Source of the DNA: Micromonospora parva
GTDB lineage: Bacteria > Actinomycetota > Actinomycetes > Mycobacteriales > Micromonosporaceae
Reading direction: 5' to 3'
Assembly: GCF_000718515.1 (NCBI RefSeq)
Contig: NZ_JNZS01000017.1
Span: forward strand, 1 to 64,000
DNA: 64,000 bases
In this document: positions 33,786-42,679 of the stretch, piece by piece
Numbering within the stretch: the stretch's first letter is position 1
Layout: every line of letters starts with the position of its first letter
Position numbers and translations under genes: made by a program
The notes under the pieces: generated by a model
What the model saw: only the letters and a program-made list of their open reading frames with translations
Database searches by the model: none
Told to the model about the DNA's origin: nothing

Positions 33786-34380
33786 CCGGACCGACCGGGA
33801 GCAGCCGCACCGGTCCGAGGCCGAGCAGGGCCAGCGGGTCGAGATAGTCATCGCCCCGGCGCAGACCCCAGTGCAGGCACGCCTCGACCGGGCAACCCGG
33901 ATGCCCGGGCAGCAGCTCGCCGAGCGGCGCGCCGGCACCAACCGGCTGGCCGGGGTGTACGGCGGGTTGGACCGGCTCGTAGGTGGTCCGCAGCCCGTCC
34001 GGGTGGCCCACGGTGACCACCGGTCGGCCGGCCACCGGGCCGGCGAAGAGCACCGTGCCCGCCCCGGCGCTGCGGATCACCGCTGCGGCCGGGGCGGCCA
34101 GGTCGACGCCACGATGGCCGGGCAGCCACGGGCGGGGCGGCGGGTCGAAGCGGCGCACCAGCCGTGGCGGCCCGTCGACCGGCCAGCGGAACCGCCCGGT
34201 GGGCGCCGGGTCGGCGACCGGCACCGTCAGGGCCGCGACCGGCACTGTCGGCGTCGGTGGTTGGCCGGGGACCGCCGCGCCCAGCACCGCCAGCCCGCAG
34301 AGCTGGACGGTCAGCGCGAGCGGGAGCGCGGCGCTGAGCAGCACGGTGCGTCGGATCGAACGGAGGGCTGGCGGTCGCAT
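33706..34380 (-). CDS. M23-family peptidase (LytM-like), membrane-anchored or secreted
   Basis: A 224-residue protein with an N-terminal hydrophobic segment (about 9-36) as signal or anchor, a Pro-rich spacer and a LytM domain (about 75-185). The zinc motif HRGVDLAAP (HxxxD) is present. The second motif reads ACLHWG, so the first His of the usual HxH is Cys. The same place beside rpsB in other actinobacteria holds such a protein. After LDPLALLGLG the frame runs on for 30-odd Arg/Pro-rich residues antisense to the aminotransferase end. Muralytic activity is doubtful with the changed motif. Confidence 0.8.
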   Translation of the reverse strand: MRPPALRSIRRTVLLSAALPLALTVQLCGLAVLGAAVPGQPPTPTVPVAALTVPVADPAPTGRFRWPVDGPPRLVRRFDPPPRPWLPGHRGVDLAAPAAAVIRSAGAGTVLFAGPVAGRPVVTVGHPDGLRTTYEPVQPAVHPGQPVGAGAPLGELLPGHPGCPVEACLHWGLRRGDDYLDPLALLGLGPVRLLPVGPVSAGRAVPAAVRPAGRIRRRRCRPAR

Positions 34381-34612
34381 GACGGCAGCCTCCGACCCTG
34401 GCGGGGTCGTCCGCCAGCCCGGCCGGCGGGCCTGTGGACAACCGGCGGCGCTGTGGACGAGCACCCGACGGCTTCGATGATCTGTTATGCGCTGTCCCCC
34501 GGCCCGACGCGGGTGCGCCGCCGTACCTCCGGTGCCCGTTTTCGGACCGCCAGGAAGGGCCTAGGCTGTGCCGCGTACGGCGGGTGCCGCCGTCTGCACC
34601 GGGGAGGCCCAC

Positions 34613-35755
34613 ATGACCACTCACGCTGACCGGACGTCGCCGCTCACCGGGCCGACGGTGGCCGACGTGAGCGGCCCGTCGAGGCTCGCCGAGCCGGACG
34701 AGACGATCAGCGCGGAGGAGTTGCAGCTCGCGGCCCGCAACCACGGCATCCCGTTGGAGGCGCTGCGCTACGACGTCACCCCGGCCGGGCTGCACTACCT
34801 GCTGATCCACTACGACATTCCGGCGCTCGACCCGGCGACGCACACGCTGAGCATCGGCGGGGCGGTGGACCGGCCGTTGACGGTGACCCTCGCCGACCTG
34901 CGCGAGCGCCAGCGGGTCACCCAGCAGGTGACGTTGGAGTGCGCCGGCAACGGCCGGGCCCTGCTGCACCCCCGGCCGGTCAGCCAGCCGTGGCTGGTCG
35001 AGGCGGTCGGCAACGCCGAGTGGACCGGCACCCCCCTCGCTCCGCTGCTGCGGGAGGCGGGCATCGACCCGGAGGCGGTGGACGTGGTCTTCACCGGCGC
35101 CGATCACGGCGTGGAGCGCGGGGTCGAGCAGGACTACCAGCGGGCGCTTCCGGTCGCCGACGCGCTGCGTGAGGAGGTGCTGCTGGCGTACGAGATGAAC
35201 GGCGCTCCCCTGCTGCCGCAGCACGGCGCGCCGCTGCGGCTGATCGTGCCGGGCTGGTACGGCATGGCGCACGTGAAGTGGGTCCACTCGATCGAGCTGC
35301 GGACCGAGCCGTTCGCGGGGTACCAGAACGCGGTGGCCTACCGGGTACGCCGCGACGCCGACGACCCGGGGGTGCCGGTCACCCGGATCGAGCCGCGTGC
35401 GCTGGTCCGCCCGCCCGGCTTCCCCGATTTCATGTCCCGCCGTCGGGTGCTGCGCCCCGGCCCGTGCACCCTGGATGGTCGGGCCTGGTCGGGGCACGCG
35501 CCGGTGGTGGCAGTGGAGGTGACCACCGACGGCGGGGAGAGCTGGGCGCCGGCCGAACTGGACCCGACGGACGCCGGAGATTTCGCGTGGCGGCGCTGGC
35601 GGCACGAGTGGGTCGCCACGCCCGGCCGGTACGTGCTCGGCGCGCGGGCGACCGACGCGTCCGGGCGGACCCAGCCGGTCGAGCAACAGTGGAACCGTGG
35701 CGGCTTCGCCAACAACATGGCGCAGCGGGTCGAGGTCGTGGTGCCCGCCGAGTGA
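34613..35755 (+). CDS. Sulfite-oxidase-type molybdopterin oxidoreductase
   Basis: A 380-residue protein of the sulfite oxidase/YedY-like fold. The Mo-ligand cysteine lies in TLECAGNGRALL near residue 122, with the cofactor segment GAPLRLIVPGWYGMAHVKWV near 205-224. The C-terminal Mo-co dimerisation domain (VVAVEVTTDGGESW onward) is present, as in true sulfite oxidases. No heme domain and no signal peptide are seen, so it is probably cytosolic with an unknown electron acceptor. The ATG at 34613 follows GGGGAGG. A TAGGCT box at 34562-34567 suggests a leader of about 40 bases. Confidence 0.88.
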   Translation: MTTHADRTSPLTGPTVADVSGPSRLAEPDETISAEELQLAARNHGIPLEALRYDVTPAGLHYLLIHYDIPALDPATHTLSIGGAVDRPLTVTLADLRERQRVTQQVTLECAGNGRALLHPRPVSQPWLVEAVGNAEWTGTPLAPLLREAGIDPEAVDVVFTGADHGVERGVEQDYQRALPVADALREEVLLAYEMNGAPLLPQHGAPLRLIVPGWYGMAHVKWVHSIELRTEPFAGYQNAVAYRVRRDADDPGVPVTRIEPRALVRPPGFPDFMSRRRVLRPGPCTLDGRAWSGHAPVVAVEVTTDGGESWAPAELDPTDAGDFAWRRWRHEWVATPGRYVLGARATDASGRTQPVEQQWNRGGFANNMAQRVEVVVPAE

Positions 35756-35769
35756 CCGGCTGGTGTCAG

Positions 35770-35792
35770 GCCACGGGTGGGGGGCCCGTGGC
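35770..35792. terminator. Terminator between convergent genes
   Basis: GCCACGGG (35770-35777) pairs with CCCGTGGC (35785-35792) between the oxidoreductase gene and the DUF2469 gene. Confidence 0.75.
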
Positions 35793-35815
35793 GCGGCACC
35801 GCGGCTGGGGTGCGC

Positions 35816-36139
35816 TCAGCCGCCGAAGCCGGAGTCGGCGGGCAGCGAGATGTCGGGCTTCTCCAGCTCCTCGACGTTGACGTCCTTGAAGGTCATCACC
35901 CGGACATTCTTCACGAAGCGGGCGGGACGGTACATGTCCCACACCCAGGCGTCGTGCATCTCGACCTCGAAGTAGACCTCGCCGTCGGAGTTGCGCACGT
36001 GCAGGTCGACCTGGTTCGCCAGGTAGAACCGCCGCTCCGTCTCCACCACATAGGAGAATTGGCGGACAATGTCGCGGTACTCCCGGTAGAGCTGCAGCTC
36101 CATCTCGGTCTCGTACTTCTCGAGATCTTCCGCGCTCAT
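35816..36139 (-). CDS. DUF2469-family protein
   Basis: A 107-residue acidic protein of the actinobacterial DUF2469 family, matching the gene next to rnhB in mycobacteria. Conserved text includes MSAEDLEKYETEMELQLYRE at the start and YFEVEMHDAWVWDMYRPARF. No function is known. Its ATG overlaps the rnhB stop (ATGA), so it is translated from the rnhB message. Confidence 0.92.
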   Translation of the reverse strand: MSAEDLEKYETEMELQLYREYRDIVRQFSYVVETERRFYLANQVDLHVRNSDGEVYFEVEMHDAWVWDMYRPARFVKNVRVMTFKDVNVEELEKPDISLPADSGFGG

Positions 36140-36948
36140 CGCACTCCGCCTTCCATGGCCACATCTTCCCCCACCGGCGCCGGAGGCCGAGGCTGCTCGC
36201 CCAACGCCACGCCGACGGTACCCCCTGACGCCCGTGAGCGCTCCATCGGCTCATCCGGACCCTGGCCGCCGGGCCGCCGGGCGCGCGGTGGCCGGCCGTC
36301 GCGGCCGGAGACCGCTGCCACATTGACGTACGAGAACCGGTGCTCCCGGCACGGTCCGTGCTCCCGCAGCGCCGCCGAGTGCTCCGGGGTGATGTACCCC
36401 TTGTGCTCGGCGAAGCCGTATGCCGGGAACACCCCGTCCAGCTCCACCATGAGCCGGTCCCGGGTGACCTTGGCGAGCACACTGGCCGCCGCCACGCACG
36501 CGGCCACCCGGTCGCCCTTCCACACCGCCAGCCCGGGCACGCCCAGGCCGTCCACGCCGAAGCCGTCGGTCAGCACGTACTCCGGGCGGGTCGTGAGCGA
36601 GGCGAGCGCCCGGCGCATCGCGGCCAGGTTGCACACGTGCAGACCCCGGGCGTCGACCTCCTCGGCCGGGATGACCACCACGGCGTACGCGAGGGCGCGG
36701 TCCACGACCTCCGCGTACACCCGTTCCCGGCTGGCCGGGGTGAGCAGCTTCGAGTCGGCCAGCCCCTCGATCTCGCCGCGCCGTCCCTCGGGCAGCACCG
36801 CCGCGGCGGCGACCAGTGGACCGGCGCACGCCCCCCGACCAGCCTCGTCCGCACCGGCGACGTGCCGGAAGCCACGCCGCTGCAACGCCCGCTCCAGGGC
36901 GTACAGGCCGGCCTCACGGCGCACCACGGTACGCGGCGGGGTCAGCAT
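36136..36948 (-). CDS. rnhB: Ribonuclease HII
   Basis: RNase HII removes ribonucleotides from DNA. This 270-residue protein has the catalytic DEAGRGACAGPLVAAAAVLP near residue 35, LADSKLLTPASRERVY and a further acidic site in EYVLTDGFGVDG. The last 60 residues after FSYVNVAAV are a basic, probably disordered tail. The ATG at 36948 follows GAGGAGA. The gene overlaps both neighbours by a few bases (NUDIX upstream, DUF2469 downstream), so the three form one operon. Confidence 0.95.
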   Translation of the reverse strand: MLTPPRTVVRREAGLYALERALQRRGFRHVAGADEAGRGACAGPLVAAAAVLPEGRRGEIEGLADSKLLTPASRERVYAEVVDRALAYAVVVIPAEEVDARGLHVCNLAAMRRALASLTTRPEYVLTDGFGVDGLGVPGLAVWKGDRVAACVAAASVLAKVTRDRLMVELDGVFPAYGFAEHKGYITPEHSAALREHGPCREHRFSYVNVAAVSGRDGRPPRARRPGGQGPDEPMERSRASGGTVGVALGEQPRPPAPVGEDVAMEGGVR

Positions 36949-37484
36949 GACGTCTCCTCTTCCTGGCCTGTGGTGGCGGGCTGCCCCAGCCGGGTCAGCA
37001 GGGCGGGCAGTTCCGGTGGGTAGAACCGGTCGCCGCTGGCCGCCAACTCGTCGGGAAGCCACCAGCGGTGGCCGGCGATGCTGCGCCGCTCGATGTCGTT
37101 GAAGCCGGTGGTGTCCACCCGCCAGGAGTCCACCCGGAAGAGGAAGAAATCCTGCTCCTGGCGGTACCAGACGCCGTCGAAGGAGAACTCGGTCGCGTCG
37201 GACCAGACCGGCTCGCCCAGCGCGGCCGGGTCGAGCAGCAGGCCGGTCTCCTCGGCCAACTCCCGGGCCGCGCCCGCCGCCGGGGACTCCAGCGGGTCGA
37301 GCCCGCCGCCGGGCGTGAACCAGTAGCGGTGCCCGGGTCGGGCCGGGTCGAAGCCCTCGAACAGCAGGACCCGGCCGGCCGCGTCGACGAGCAGCACGCG
37401 GGCCGCGCGTCGAGGGGTGTGGACACGGTCGTCGCTGTTCGCGACTGCGGGGCTCGGACGTTCACTCCTCGCGCTCACGGTCAC
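36942..37484 (-). CDS. NUDIX hydrolase
   Basis: A 180-residue protein with a complete Nudix box (GGGLDPLESPAAGAARELAE followed by ETGL) near residues 78-101, which hydrolyses nucleoside diphosphates linked to another group. The substrate cannot be read from the sequence. The GTG at 37484 gives VTVSARSERP; the first 28 residues are poorly conserved, and a later GTG is possible. Its end overlaps the rnhB start by 7 bases. Confidence 0.85.
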   Translation of the reverse strand: MTVSARSERPSPAVANSDDRVHTPRRAARVLLVDAAGRVLLFEGFDPARPGHRYWFTPGGGLDPLESPAAGAARELAEETGLLLDPAALGEPVWSDATEFSFDGVWYRQEQDFFLFRVDSWRVDTTGFNDIERRSIAGHRWWLPDELAASGDRFYPPELPALLTRLGQPATTGQEEETSC

Positions 37485-37531
37485 CGCACCAGCCTGCCAG
37501 ACCGACGACGGATCGCCCACGCCCCGTCGGC

Positions 37532-38167
37532 CTACGGCTTGGGAATGCCGTCGAACCCGTCGGGCACTGTCAGCCAGGTGGCCCGGCTGACCGGCCAGAA
37601 GACGGTGAACGCCCGCCCGACGACGTCGTTCTCCGGGATCGTGGCCTCGGTGATGTTCTGCCCGGACTGCTGCCAGTGCTCCAGTGAGTCGCCGGAGGCC
37701 GACCGGTGGTCGCCCATCACCCACAGCCGACCCTCCGGCACGGTGATGTCGAACTCCTGGTCGGCGGGCTTGTCGCGAACCCCGTCCATCGAGAAGATGT
37801 ACGGCTCGTCCAGCGACTTGCCGTTGATCATCAACCGTTCCTGCGGGTCGCAGCAGACCACGTGGTCGCCGGGGACGCCGATCACCCGCTTGATGAAGTC
37901 CTCACCGTCGGGGTTACCGCTCCACGAGGTCGGAGCCTTGAACACGATCACCTCGCCGCGGTGCGGTGATCGGAAGTCGTAGACCAGCTTGTTGACCAGC
38001 ACCCGGTCATCGATCTTGAGGGTGTTCTCCATGGACGGGGAGGGGATGAAGAAGGTCTGCAGCACAAAGGCGCGGACCAGCACCGCGACCAGGATCGCCA
38101 CACCCAGCAGGATCGGCAGCTCCTTCCAGAAGGAACTGCGCGGCTTGTCGGTCTGCTCGTCAATCAC
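37532..38167 (-). CDS. lepB: Signal peptidase I (second copy)
   Basis: A 211-residue S26 peptidase that cuts signal peptides on the outer face of the membrane. One N-terminal helix (about 17-38) is followed by the catalytic serine in FIPSPSMENTL and the lysine in DFIKRVIGVPGD. Box E reads VMGDHRSASGDS, as usual. It lies 10 bases after another lepB in the same direction, a likely tandem duplication. The GTG at 38167 gives a short cytosolic lead; its ribosome-binding site is weak. Confidence 0.93.
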   Translation of the reverse strand: MIDEQTDKPRSSFWKELPILLGVAILVAVLVRAFVLQTFFIPSPSMENTLKIDDRVLVNKLVYDFRSPHRGEVIVFKAPTSWSGNPDGEDFIKRVIGVPGDHVVCCDPQERLMINGKSLDEPYIFSMDGVRDKPADQEFDITVPEGRLWVMGDHRSASGDSLEHWQQSGQNITEATIPENDVVGRAFTVFWPVSRATWLTVPDGFDGIPKP

Positions 38168-38177
38168 GCCAAGGAGC

Positions 38178-39047
38178 CTACGTTGCCCGGCTGGACGACA
38201 CCGCCCGGAACGCGCGGGAACCACGCAGCGCGGCTGCCAACGGCAGCATCAGCAGCACACCGCCCTGCGGGGTCGGTCGCACCGGGGGCGTGCCGGGGGA
38301 TGCCGTGGCGGGCCCGGTGACGTCCTCGAACGTCGACGGCACCGACAGCGCACTCCACCGCGACGAGGGCCAGACCACCATGAAGGCCCGGCCGACCACG
38401 TTGTCGATCGGCACCGGCCCCTGGCAACGCGCGTCCTGGGAGACCTCGCGGTGATCGCCCATCACGAAGAGCTGACCGGGTGGCACGACGACCTCGTCGA
38501 ATCGCCGGGAGCGACACTCCGCCGGGTTGGGCGGCAGGTCCAGCGGTGAGTCCCGCAGGACGTACGTCTCGTTGAGCGGGGTGCCGTTGACGGTCACCCG
38601 CCCCTGACTGTCGCAGCACTGGACCCGGTCGCCGGGCAGACCGATCACCCGCTTGATGAAGTCCTTCTCACCGGGCCGGCTCACCCCGACCAGGTCGCCG
38701 ACGGTGCGGGCGAGCCGGCCGGCGACGCCCGGCTTCGGCTGATCGTCGACCTGCGGCGCCCAGCGGTCGGTGCCCCGGAAGACCACCACCTCGCCGCGCA
38801 GCGGGTCCCGAACGTCGTAGACGACCTTGTTGACCAGCACCCGGTCACCGACGAGGAGGGTGTCCTCCATCGAGCCGGACGGGATGAAGAACGCCTGGAG
38901 CAGGAAGGTACGGATCAGCACCGCGAGGCAGAACGCGACCACCAGCAGCAGCGGCAGCTCCTGCCAGAGGGGCATCTGTCGGCGGGTGCGGCGGGCCCGT
39001 CGACGCCACGGATCGACGGTGCCGTCATCGTCAAGCGTCTGCACCAC
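38178..39047 (-). CDS. lepB: Signal peptidase I (first copy, larger)
   Basis: A 289-residue S26 peptidase. The N-terminal helix (about 27-48) is followed by the serine in FIPSGSMEDTL and the lysine in DFIKRVIGLPGD. Box E is VMGDHREVSQDA. Unlike its neighbour it carries an extra loop before the lysine (residues about 92-120) and a C-terminal second hydrophobic segment (about 266-278). I chose the GTG at 39047 because GGAG lies just upstream and the rplS terminator lies further up; the longer frame would run through that hairpin. Confidence 0.92.
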   Translation of the reverse strand: MVQTLDDDGTVDPWRRRARRTRRQMPLWQELPLLLVVAFCLAVLIRTFLLQAFFIPSGSMEDTLLVGDRVLVNKVVYDVRDPLRGEVVVFRGTDRWAPQVDDQPKPGVAGRLARTVGDLVGVSRPGEKDFIKRVIGLPGDRVQCCDSQGRVTVNGTPLNETYVLRDSPLDLPPNPAECRSRRFDEVVVPPGQLFVMGDHREVSQDARCQGPVPIDNVVGRAFMVVWPSSRWSALSVPSTFEDVTGPATASPGTPPVRPTPQGGVLLMLPLAAALRGSRAFRAVSSSRAT

Positions 39048-39071
39048 GCCACTCCCCGGTCCGCAGAAACA

Positions 39072-39114
39072 CCACCGCCCGGGAGCCTCGTCGAGGCTCC
39101 ACGGGCGGTAGTGG
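39072..39114 (-). terminator. Terminator after rplS
   Basis: ACCGCCCG (39074-39081) pairs with 39102-39109, and GAGCCTCG pairs with CGAGGCTC inside it. The structure lies between the rplS stop and the lepB start. Confidence 0.8.
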
Positions 39115-39228
39115 ACAACTGCCCGCCGCGAGGGCGGGGTCGCCGCCTCGCTGCGCCCGTACGACCAGGGTAGTGCGCTCTGGTCGGTACGGCATACGCG
39201 CAGCTCGGGCGGCGTGGCGAGCGGGAAG

Positions 39229-39585
39229 TCAGCTGGGCTGCTTCTCCCGCTTCTCCTTGATCTTGGCCTTCTTGCCGCGCAGCTCGCGCAGGTAGTAGAG
39301 CTTGGCGCGACGCACGTCACCGCGGGTCACGACCTCGATCCGGTCGATGCCCGGGCCGTTGAGCGGGTAGGTCCGCTCGACGCCGACGCCGAAGCTGACC
39401 TTGCGGACCGAGAAGGTCTCGCGCAGACCGTCACCCTGGCGGCGGATCACGACGCCCTGGAAGATCTGGACACGGGACCGGTTGCCCTCGACGACGCGGG
39501 CGTGCACCTTGACGGTGTCACCGGCCCGGAAGTCGGGGAGGTCGGTCCGCTTCGACTGGGCGTCAAGGGCGTCCAGGATGTTCAT
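39229..39585 (-). CDS. rplS: 50S ribosomal protein L19
   Basis: L19 sits at the subunit interface of the ribosome. The 118-residue length is standard. [20 protein letters not shown] and [15 protein letters not shown] are family signatures, and the end is a lysine-rich tail. The ATG at 39585 is preceded by GAGGACG. A hairpin lies 25-45 bases upstream in the leader. Confidence 0.97.
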   Translation of the reverse strand: MNILDALDAQSKRTDLPDFRAGDTVKVHARVVEGNRSRVQIFQGVVIRRQGDGLRETFSVRKVSFGVGVERTYPLNGPGIDRIEVVTRGDVRRAKLYYLRELRGKKAKIKEKREKQPS

Positions 39586-39609
39586 CGCTGCGTCCTCGTA
39601 AGGCTCACG

Positions 39610-39630
39610 GCGCACCGTCACTCGGTGCGC
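39610..39630 (-). promoter_or_regulatory. Hairpin in the rplS leader
   Basis: GCGCACCG (39610-39617) pairs with 39623-39630 around five bases, ending 24 bases before the rplS start. An L19 leader control element or a trmD-side terminator are both possible. Confidence 0.5.
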
Positions 39631-39728
39631 GGGTGGGTGATTCTGATTCCCGGGTGGTGATCGGCGGACCGACCCCGGTCGGGGATCCTCGCAGCCGACC
39701 GCGGGCGCGGACGGATGCGGCAACCCCC

Positions 39729-40502
39729 CTACTTTGCCACATCCCCCGGCGGAGGTTGAAATCCGGCCTGGTCCAGGGCCGCGATGTCCCGTTTGTCGAG
39801 CCGGTCGGCGGGCAGCGCGGCCAGCAGGTCGGGACGGCGGGCAGCGGTCCGCAGCAGGCCCTCCTCGCGCCGCCAGCGGGCGATCTTGCCGTGGTCGCCG
39901 GAGCGGAGCACCTCCGGCACGTCGTGCCCACGCCAACTCGGCGGCTTGGTGTAGATCGGCGCCTCCAGCAGCCCGTGCGCGTGCGACTCCTCGTCGAGCG
40001 AACCCGCGTTGCCCAGCACCCCCGGCAGCAGCCGGGTGACCGCCTCCATCATCACCAGGACCGCGACCTCGCCACCGAAGAGCACGTAGTCACCGAGCGA
40101 CACCTCGGTGACCGGCATCCGGGTGGCGGCGTGCGCGAGAACCCGCTGGTCGATCCCCTCGTAGCGACCGCAGGCGAAGAGCAGATGCGGCTCGGCGGCC
40201 AACTCGTACGCCATGGCCTGGGTGAACGGGGCGCCGGCCGGCGACGGCACCAGCAGCCGGGGCGGCGGGGCGTCCACCGGCGCGAGGGCGTCCAGCGCCT
40301 CACCCCACGGCTCCGGGCGCATCACCATCCCCGGACCGCCGCCGTACGGGGTGTCGTCGACCGTGCGGTGCACGTCGTGGGTCCAGGTCCGCAGGTCGTG
40401 CACGGCGAGCTGGAGTACGCCGTTGGCCCGCGCCCGTCCGATCAGCGACAGGTCCAGCGGGGCGAAGTACTCCGGAAAGATCGACACGACGTCGACGCGC
40501 AT
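39729..40502 (-). CDS. trmD: tRNA (guanine-37-N1)-methyltransferase
   Basis: TrmD methylates G37 of tRNAs with a SAM-binding trefoil knot, preventing frameshifts. The 257-residue protein has [14 protein letters not shown] at the start, HTVDD-like substrate text ([20 protein letters not shown]) and the knot segment [20 protein letters not shown] near residue 140. It follows rimM by 11 bases and is probably cotranscribed with rpsP-khpA-rimM. Confidence 0.97.
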   Translation of the reverse strand: MRVDVVSIFPEYFAPLDLSLIGRARANGVLQLAVHDLRTWTHDVHRTVDDTPYGGGPGMVMRPEPWGEALDALAPVDAPPPRLLVPSPAGAPFTQAMAYELAAEPHLLFACGRYEGIDQRVLAHAATRMPVTEVSLGDYVLFGGEVAVLVMMEAVTRLLPGVLGNAGSLDEESHAHGLLEAPIYTKPPSWRGHDVPEVLRSGDHGKIARWRREEGLLRTAARRPDLLAALPADRLDKRDIAALDQAGFQPPPGDVAK

Positions 40503-40513
40503 GCGGGCTGGTC

Positions 40514-41068
40514 CTAAAGGTCGAGCAGTCCGGCTGGCGGGTCGACGATCACACGTCCGCCGGCCAGGTCGACCTCCGGGACGATCGCCCGGACGAACGG
40601 GATCAACGCGGTACGCCCCTCGGGGCGCCGCAGCACCAGCAGGTCGGACGAGGGTGCGTGGTCGATGCGGGCGACCTCGCCGAGGCGTTCGCCGGCCGGG
40701 GTCACCACGGCCAACCCGACCAACTGATGGTCGTGGAACTCCTCCGGGTCGTCCGGTGGGGCCACGTCGGCGCTGTCCACCACGAGCAGCGTGCCGCGCA
40801 GCGCCTCGGCGGTGTTGCGGTCCAGGATGCCGTCGAACGCGATCAGCACCCGACCCTGGTGGAAGCGGGCTTCCTCGATGGTCAGCTCCGCCGGAATCCG
40901 GAACGGCACGCCGGGGCCGTCGGAGGACGGCGGGGGTGTCGCCCCCGGCTCAGTGCGCAGCACTGTGCCGGGGGCGAACCGTGCCTCGGGCTCGTCGGTC
41001 CGCACTTCCACGGTGACCTCACCGCGGACACCGTGCGGCTTGCCGATCCTGCCGACGACGAGCTGCAT
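40514..41068 (-). CDS. rimM: 16S rRNA processing protein RimM
   Basis: RimM helps mature the 30S head near S19. The 184-residue protein has [19 protein letters not shown] at its start and a C-terminal PRC-barrel ([20 protein letters not shown] near residue 112). The ATG overlaps the khpA stop by one base (TGATG), indicating coupling. Residues 38-55 form an unusual Pro/Ser loop. Confidence 0.96.
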   Translation of the reverse strand: MQLVVGRIGKPHGVRGEVTVEVRTDEPEARFAPGTVLRTEPGATPPPSSDGPGVPFRIPAELTIEEARFHQGRVLIAFDGILDRNTAEALRGTLLVVDSADVAPPDDPEEFHDHQLVGLAVVTPAGERLGEVARIDHAPSSDLLVLRRPEGRTALIPFVRAIVPEVDLAGGRVIVDPPAGLLDL

Positions 41069-41301
41069 CAGTACGAGTCGACGATGTCGACGCGAACCCC
41101 GCGCCCGCCGATGGAGCCGATCACCTGGCGCAGCGCCTTGGCGGTCCGGCCGGACCGCCCGATCACAGTGCCGAGGTCCTCGGGGTGCACGCGGACTTCG
41201 AGCCGCTTGCCCCGACGGGAATCGACCATCCGCACCCGGACGTCATCCGGGTGGTCGACGATGCCCTTGACCAGGTGCTCCAACGCCGGACGCAGTGGCA
41301 T
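41068..41301 (-). CDS. khpA: KH-domain RNA-binding protein KhpA
   Basis: A 77-residue protein with one KH domain; the GXXG loop is GRSGRTAKALRQVI near residue 53. KhpA proteins bind RNA and, in some bacteria, pair with KhpB to affect cell elongation. It lies between rpsP and rimM, as is standard. The ATG at 41301 lies one base after the rpsP stop. Confidence 0.94.
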   Translation of the reverse strand: MPLRPALEHLVKGIVDHPDDVRVRMVDSRRGKRLEVRVHPEDLGTVIGRSGRTAKALRQVIGSIGGRGVRVDIVDSY

Positions 41302-41302
41302 G

Positions 41303-41791
41303 TCAGGCCTGCTCACCGGCGTCGGCAGCGGCCGGGGCCTCGGCCGGAGCCTCGGTCTTCGGAGCCTCGGCGGTCGGCGCCTCGGTCTTCGGAGCCTCAG
41401 CAGCCTTGGCTGCCTTCTTGGCCGGCTTGGCCGGGGTCTCCGGGGCGAGCCCGGCGGCGGCCTTCGACTCAGCCTCGTACGCCGCCTTGCGGTCGGCCTT
41501 CTCGGGGGCGACCAGGAGCGGCGGCGGGGCCGGCAGGCCCTTGTACTTCTGCCAGTCACCGGTCAGCTCCAGCAGCCGCTGCACCGCCTCGCTCGGCTGA
41601 GCGCCGACGGACAGCCAGTACTGGACCCGCTCCGACTTGACCTCGATGATCGAGGGGTCTTCCTTGGGCTGGTAAACCCCGACGAACTCGATCGCCCGGC
41701 CGTCGCGCTTGGTGCGCGAGTCGGCGACGACGATGCGGTACTGCGGGTTGCGGATCTTGCCCATCCGCAGGAGCCGGATCTTTACGGCCAC
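41303..41791 (-). CDS. rpsP: 30S ribosomal protein S16 with Ala/Pro/Glu/Lys tail
   Basis: S16 is an early 30S assembly protein. The first 85 residues ([20 protein letters not shown] onward) are normal. The total of 162 residues is about twice the usual length because of a tail rich in Ala, Pro, Lys and Glu containing AEAPKTEAP repeats. The GTG at 41791 follows AGGAGCG. It opens the rpsP-khpA-rimM-trmD operon. Confidence 0.96.
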   Translation of the reverse strand: MAVKIRLLRMGKIRNPQYRIVVADSRTKRDGRAIEFVGVYQPKEDPSIIEVKSERVQYWLSVGAQPSEAVQRLLELTGDWQKYKGLPAPPPLLVAPEKADRKAAYEAESKAAAGLAPETPAKPAKKAAKAAEAPKTEAPTAEAPKTEAPAEAPAAADAGEQA

Positions 41792-42021
41792 AGTTGTTTC
41801 GCTCCTGTTGCGATCTCACCGGCCCAAGACGGGCGGTGTGCATGGGTGAGCGCCGACCGGCACAGTGGGGTTGGGCCGGAGACAACTCGGTGGACTGGCG
41901 ACGTGCCCGGGTTAGAGGGCGCCGGACGCGCGCCGGATACCAGCGACCTATTCTGCCAGATCCCCTGCCGATCTTCCGCATCGGACCCGGACACCACGTC
42001 GCCGGTGACCTGGAACACCGC

Positions 42022-42678
42022 TCAGCGCACTGGCGGACGGTCCCACCCTGCCGGAAGTTTGTCCGGTACGCCCCATTCTGGCGGAGGTGCGAAGTCGGTC
42101 CAGGTGCCGTCGAACGGGAACTCGCCCGCCTCGGCGAGCGCGATCACCCGCTCCCCTTCGGCACGGACCGCCTTCTCGTCGGTCACCCAGTAGTGCTCCG
42201 GAAAGGCGAGACGCTCGACGAACTCGTCCTCGTCCTTCCACTCCCAGCTCAGGTCCGGGCGTACCACCACGTCGAGATCCTGGTCCACCACGTCGACGCC
42301 GGCCACCGGGCCGTCGTCCCAGCGGACACCGGGCTCCTCGAGGTTGACGTACCAGTGCGAGAACCGGCCGTGCGCGTCCCGGAACCACCAGACGGAGTGC
42401 GCCGCGCCGGCGGGCAGGAACTTCAGCAGCGGCGGGCCATTCCAGCGGCCCTGCGCCAACCGGTACGTCGGGGTGACCCAGTCGGCGAACGGCACCGCGC
42501 GCATGGTCACGCCCGCCTGGTTCACCTCGTGGGCCACCGGCGAATCCTGGGCGATCCACACCAGCAGCCCGCGATCGTCGTCGCTGACCACGCGGGCCGG
42601 CCGGACCCATCCGATCCGGCCGTGCCGCACGTTCCGGTGCATGATCAGCCGACCCGGCTCGAACCGGTCGACGAGCAC
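42022..42678 (-). CDS. DUF402-domain protein
   Basis: A 218-residue protein with the DUF402 fold. The core segment WWFRDAHGRFSHWYVNLEEP near residue 102 is followed by the acidic VVDQDLDVVVRPD, which resembles the metal-binding site of nucleoside-diphosphate phosphatases in this family. Nucleotide phosphatase activity is a reasonable guess. The GTG at 42678 lies one base after the proS stop; a later ATG (42642) is possible. Confidence 0.8.
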   Translation of the reverse strand: MLVDRFEPGRLIMHRNVRHGRIGWVRPARVVSDDDRGLLVWIAQDSPVAHEVNQAGVTMRAVPFADWVTPTYRLAQGRWNGPPLLKFLPAGAAHSVWWFRDAHGRFSHWYVNLEEPGVRWDDGPVAGVDVVDQDLDVVVRPDLSWEWKDEDEFVERLAFPEHYWVTDEKAVRAEGERVIALAEAGEFPFDGTWTDFAPPPEWGVPDKLPAGWDRPPVR

Positions 42679-42679
42679 C

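Noticed and set aside
38178..39320. A longer lepB start at 39320
   Set aside because: The extra codons would run through the rplS terminator hairpin and lack signal-peptidase similarity; a GTG with GGAG lies at 39047.
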